Part shown: positions 60,188 through 64,000 of the stretch, one piece after another
Layout: each line of letters begins with the position of its first letter
Position numbering within the stretch: the first letter of the stretch is position 1
Assembly: GCA_002746885.1 (NCBI GenBank)
Contig: PDRS01000005.1
Coordinates: 186,001 to 250,000 of the forward strand
Direction of reading: 5' to 3'
Length of the DNA stretch: 64,000 nucleotides
From: Candidatus Saccharimonadota bacterium
GTDB lineage: Bacteria; Patescibacteriota; Saccharimonadia; Saccharimonadales; UBA4665
The notes under the pieces: model-generated
What the model saw: only the letters and a program-made list of their open reading frames with translations
The model's database searches: none
Told to the model about the DNA's origin: nothing
Program-made: the position numbers and the translations under genes

Positions 60188-60994
60188 TTATTTTTTTGTT
60201 GTCGTTTTGCGCTTGGCCGGAGCCTTACGCGTAGTTGTCTTCCGATTGTAGCTTCGCTTCGGAGCTGCGGTTTTTGCAGTTTTTACCCGAGCGCTTGCTG
60301 CTTTGGTTTCGGCTTTAGTTGCAACTTTGGCTTCAGCTTTTGCCTCTGCCTTGGCTTCTTCGACCTCCGCGATTTCAGTTTCTACAAAAAGCAAATTATA
60401 CAAGTTGAAACCAACGACCGCGCCAAGTACTGGACCAAGCACATACGTACCCCAACCAAACTGGTGGACACTGAAAGCGACTGCTGGGTTTAACACACCA
60501 GCCGACCCCAGCGACGCAAGAAGTGCGCCAGCTGTCAAACCGCCGCCAAACATAAAGGCTTTCAGGCCAAGACTTACTCGCTGATAAATCGCCGCAGCGA
60601 TTGAAAAGGCAAAGACGAATGTACCGAGAGTTTCGGCGACAAGAAGTTTTGCGTCGTAAATACCTCTGTTTTGTGCGTTTTCGATATCTGTGAAATAGAC
60701 AAAAAGATACCACGCCGCAGCTGCGCCAGCAAATTGCGCAATGATATAGCTGACAGCTTGCAATGTACGCAGTTTACGAACAGTCCACAATCCAACCGTA
60801 AGAGCCGGGTTGAAAAGCGATCCTGAAATACCGGCCAGCGCAACGACCAAAAGCGCCAGCGTTAGACCGGCGACCACCGCAACAAAATACGGAAAGCCTA
60901 GCTGAAACTTCCCCATTGCAAGTACTGCCAGCGCAAGCACTCCAGTACCCAAAAATTCGCTCACGAGCATCGCAAGCTTGTTTTTACGAAACAT
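60188..60994 (-). CDS. Aquaporin (MIP family) with histone-H1-like tail
   Basis: 268 aa. Six helices with the two NPA loops: SGSLFNPALTVGLW and AGVLNPAVAFSVH. The Arg that usually follows the second NPA is Val (NPAV), so the pore selectivity may be unusual. After about residue 210 the cytoplasmic tail is Ala/Lys/Glu-rich then strongly basic (KRSYNRKTTTRKAPAKRKTT), like histone H1. TGGAGGA precedes ATG. Confidence 0.88.
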   Translation of the reverse strand: MFRKNKLAMLVSEFLGTGVLALAVLAMGKFQLGFPYFVAVVAGLTLALLVVALAGISGSLFNPALTVGLWTVRKLRTLQAVSYIIAQFAGAAAAWYLFVYFTDIENAQNRGIYDAKLLVAETLGTFVFAFSIAAAIYQRVSLGLKAFMFGGGLTAGALLASLGSAGVLNPAVAFSVHQFGWGTYVLGPVLGAVVGFNLYNLLFVETEIAEVEEAKAEAKAEAKVATKAETKAASARVKTAKTAAPKRSYNRKTTTRKAPAKRKTTTKK

Positions 60995-61128
60995 AGTTGT
61001 TATTCCTCCACTTAGTTGTGATGTATAAAGCTTACAGAGATATACGCCGTTTGTAAAGGGTTAGGCGTTGCTACGCACCACCAGCCGCTGACTGCCATCT
61101 GTTAACACCATGAGCGTCGCCACCGCAA

Positions 61129-62028
61129 TCATGGTTCACGAAGCACCACAATCGGCATATTTGGGCCGCAGAGGGCGAGGGCGGTAGCGAAATTGTAGTA
61201 GAGTAGGGCAGTTGTTTTGGCGCTGACTTCGGCAGCGTCGTCAGGATTGTCGGCGACAGCCCGAGCCGAATCCTCAAATGCCCAGGCGTCGACGTCAAAT
61301 GCCTCAAACTCCTCACCGCCCAGTTCGTCAGCCATCAACTGGTGATAAAGCGTGGTACCTGGGCGAGTATTGACAACTATCACGGCTTCGTTGTGATCGC
61401 CATGTAATGTCTCAATTGTCGCTTTTGGAGTTTCTTTGATAGCTTCTATCAGCTCAACTGGTTCTGAAAAAGCAAAGCGATCAGCGGCCGCTTGCTCGAT
61501 ACGCTCACAGACCTCATCATCGTCAACCAACTCATCAAAACCAAGTTCGCGAGCTAACTGACGAATCGCGCCGCCTTTTTGAGCAATCACCCGATAAATC
61601 CTTGCAAGATTATCGTTCGCCCCACAGCCAGTTTTTTCGCCTTCAGCATGATCGTCAACATGATCGCCAATCGGATGACCACGGCCGTCCAAAGTCTCAA
61701 TCGTTTTTCGCATTAACTCGGCAGTCGTCTTGAAACCATCTTTATAGTCGCGCGTCAGATCACGCGCCACCATCAGAGAAATCGTGCCACCAGCCGAAGA
61801 TGCGCGCGGTGACTTAGAACCGCAACGTCCATCTATGCAACCCGACACGATTGAGCTGTCTACCGGTTCATGAAAATCTCCACTAAGTATCCTACCCTTG
61901 ATTTCAGGAAAACGCGCAGCTTGATCGTCATTAGGTTGGATCAAGCCTTCGGCCGAGTCACCTAAATTCACCTCAGGCATATGTTCTCCTTCCGGTGTAT
62001 TGTTGGCTGGAAACGCTTCGTCAGACAT
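61129..62028 (-). CDS. Possible cadmium-type carbonic anhydrase-like protein
   Basis: 299 aa, acidic. SIVSGCIDGRCGS and DHVDDHAEGEKTGCGAND resemble the metal-site Cys...His...Cys layout of cadmium carbonic anhydrases (CIDGR and HxxC-like). Similar CIDGR proteins occur in other Patescibacteria, to my recollection. It starts 18 bp after atpC and follows AAGAAGGA, so it may be cotranscribed with ATP synthase genes. The assignment rests on two motifs only. Confidence 0.5.
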   Translation of the reverse strand: MSDEAFPANNTPEGEHMPEVNLGDSAEGLIQPNDDQAARFPEIKGRILSGDFHEPVDSSIVSGCIDGRCGSKSPRASSAGGTISLMVARDLTRDYKDGFKTTAELMRKTIETLDGRGHPIGDHVDDHAEGEKTGCGANDNLARIYRVIAQKGGAIRQLARELGFDELVDDDEVCERIEQAAADRFAFSEPVELIEAIKETPKATIETLHGDHNEAVIVVNTRPGTTLYHQLMADELGGEEFEAFDVDAWAFEDSARAVADNPDDAAEVSAKTTALLYYNFATALALCGPNMPIVVLREP

Positions 62029-62046
62029 TAGTAAATCCTTCTTAAT

Positions 62047-62478
62047 TTATATATTTTTATGGCGTTTATGGCGGCGGAGACCGGCTACTTTCAGGCGAAC
62101 TGCGTGACGATCGACAAGCTGATGAGCTTTCTCCAGCTCAATCTGGCTCGAAGCAGACGCCTGCAGCTTCATAGCCCGCTCCAGCGCTTCTTTCGCTTCA
62201 GCCTCAGTAATCTCAGAACTATGATCGGCGTCATCGACCAGCACGTTCACGACCGCACCGTCTATTTCTATAACGCCGCCAGTCACGGCATATACTTCGA
62301 GCAGGTCATCGCTATCGGTCTGCTTGCGCCGCACCGAAATCACTCCTGGAACAGCGACCGCTACCAGCGGTTCATGATCAGGGAAAACTGCAATTTCGCC
62401 GTCGGCAGTCGGCAACATAACCTCATAGACGTCTTCGTTGAGCTTCGTGCCAGAGAGAGTTACAAGTCGTAATTTCAC
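62047..62478 (-). CDS. atpC: ATP synthase F1 subunit epsilon
   Basis: Couples the gamma rotor to regulation of F1. The N-terminal beta sandwich is recognisable (ADGEIAVFPDHEPLVAVAVPGVISV, VTGGVIEIDGAVVNVLVDDA); the C-terminal part is helical (EAKEALERAMKLQ). 143 aa. GTG 62478 with AAGAAGGA upstream, 6 bp after atpD. Confidence 0.93.
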   Translation of the reverse strand: MKLRLVTLSGTKLNEDVYEVMLPTADGEIAVFPDHEPLVAVAVPGVISVRRKQTDSDDLLEVYAVTGGVIEIDGAVVNVLVDDADHSSEITEAEAKEALERAMKLQASASSQIELEKAHQLVDRHAVRLKVAGLRRHKRHKNI

Positions 62479-62484
62479 GCTATT

Positions 62485-63999
<1,515 letters not shown>

Positions 64000-64000
64000 C

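Overview
The window looks like chromosome from a Patescibacteria/CPR bacterium, most likely a Candidatus Saccharibacteria (TM7) lineage. This is inferred from gene content, not from a marker-gene tree. Supporting signs are the compact layout with many ATGA start/stop overlaps, the Ala/Glu/Lys-rich extension on L1, the long SecE N-terminus, DnaX and RecR without their usual zinc cysteines, and several conserved small proteins of unknown function. TGA is used as a normal stop codon. At least sixteen genes have a TANNNT-type -10 box ending 6 to 12 nt before the start codon with no room for a ribosome binding site, so leaderless mRNAs appear common.

Layout. 0-3 kb: secE-nusG-rplK-orf-rplA. 3-10.6 kb: a family-4 glycosyltransferase, then a thymidylate/folate block (thyA, dCMP deaminase, HIT protein, nucleotidyltransferase, phosphotransferase, folA, and a thymidylate kinase fused to a ThyX-like domain). 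10.6-15.8 kb: a structured RNA leader, two orphan small genes, ridA-ilvA, then a seven-codon Thr/Gly leader peptide and tdh-kbl; together these are two threonine-degrading routes. 15.8-19.4 kb: a broken copy of the glmM start, a secreted metzincin-type protease gene, then intact glmM and an acetyltransferase. 19.5-20.9 kb: L10 leader with attenuator, rplJ and rplL, about 17 kb from rplKA. 21-31.8 kb: housekeeping replication, repair and translation genes (dnaX, dnaB, ybaB, recR, nrnA-like, cysS) with transporters. 31.8-37.3 kb: AI-2E permease, two overlapping glycosyltransferases, a hydrolase and a D,D-carboxypeptidase.

The clearest accessory segment begins at tRNA-Gln (37.36 kb). A 46-nt inverted repeat (45 of 46 identical) at 37476-37521 and 40561-40606 brackets an adenylosuccinate lyase-HAD phosphatase fusion and a P-loop ATPase. 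Beyond it lie a self-controlled HTH-Fic gene, a second MFS transporter, kinase-like and hydrolase-like genes, an ImmA-type peptidase, a candidate short RNA and a DUF3800 gene. 46.6-50 kb carries surface-anchored proteins and a small MscS-like channel.

50-56.2 kb holds membrane and redox genes (UPF0104 protein, UbiA-family heme O synthase-like enzyme, FAD-linked oxidase, two DUF4234 proteins, NDH-2), hinting at a minimal aerobic electron-transfer chain. 56.2-64 kb: acetyltransferase, a UvrD-like helicase with a C-terminal nuclease, an aquaporin with a histone-like tail, a possible cadmium-type carbonic anhydrase, and atpC/atpD on the minus strand. No CRISPR array, rRNA or insertion-sequence transposase was found.
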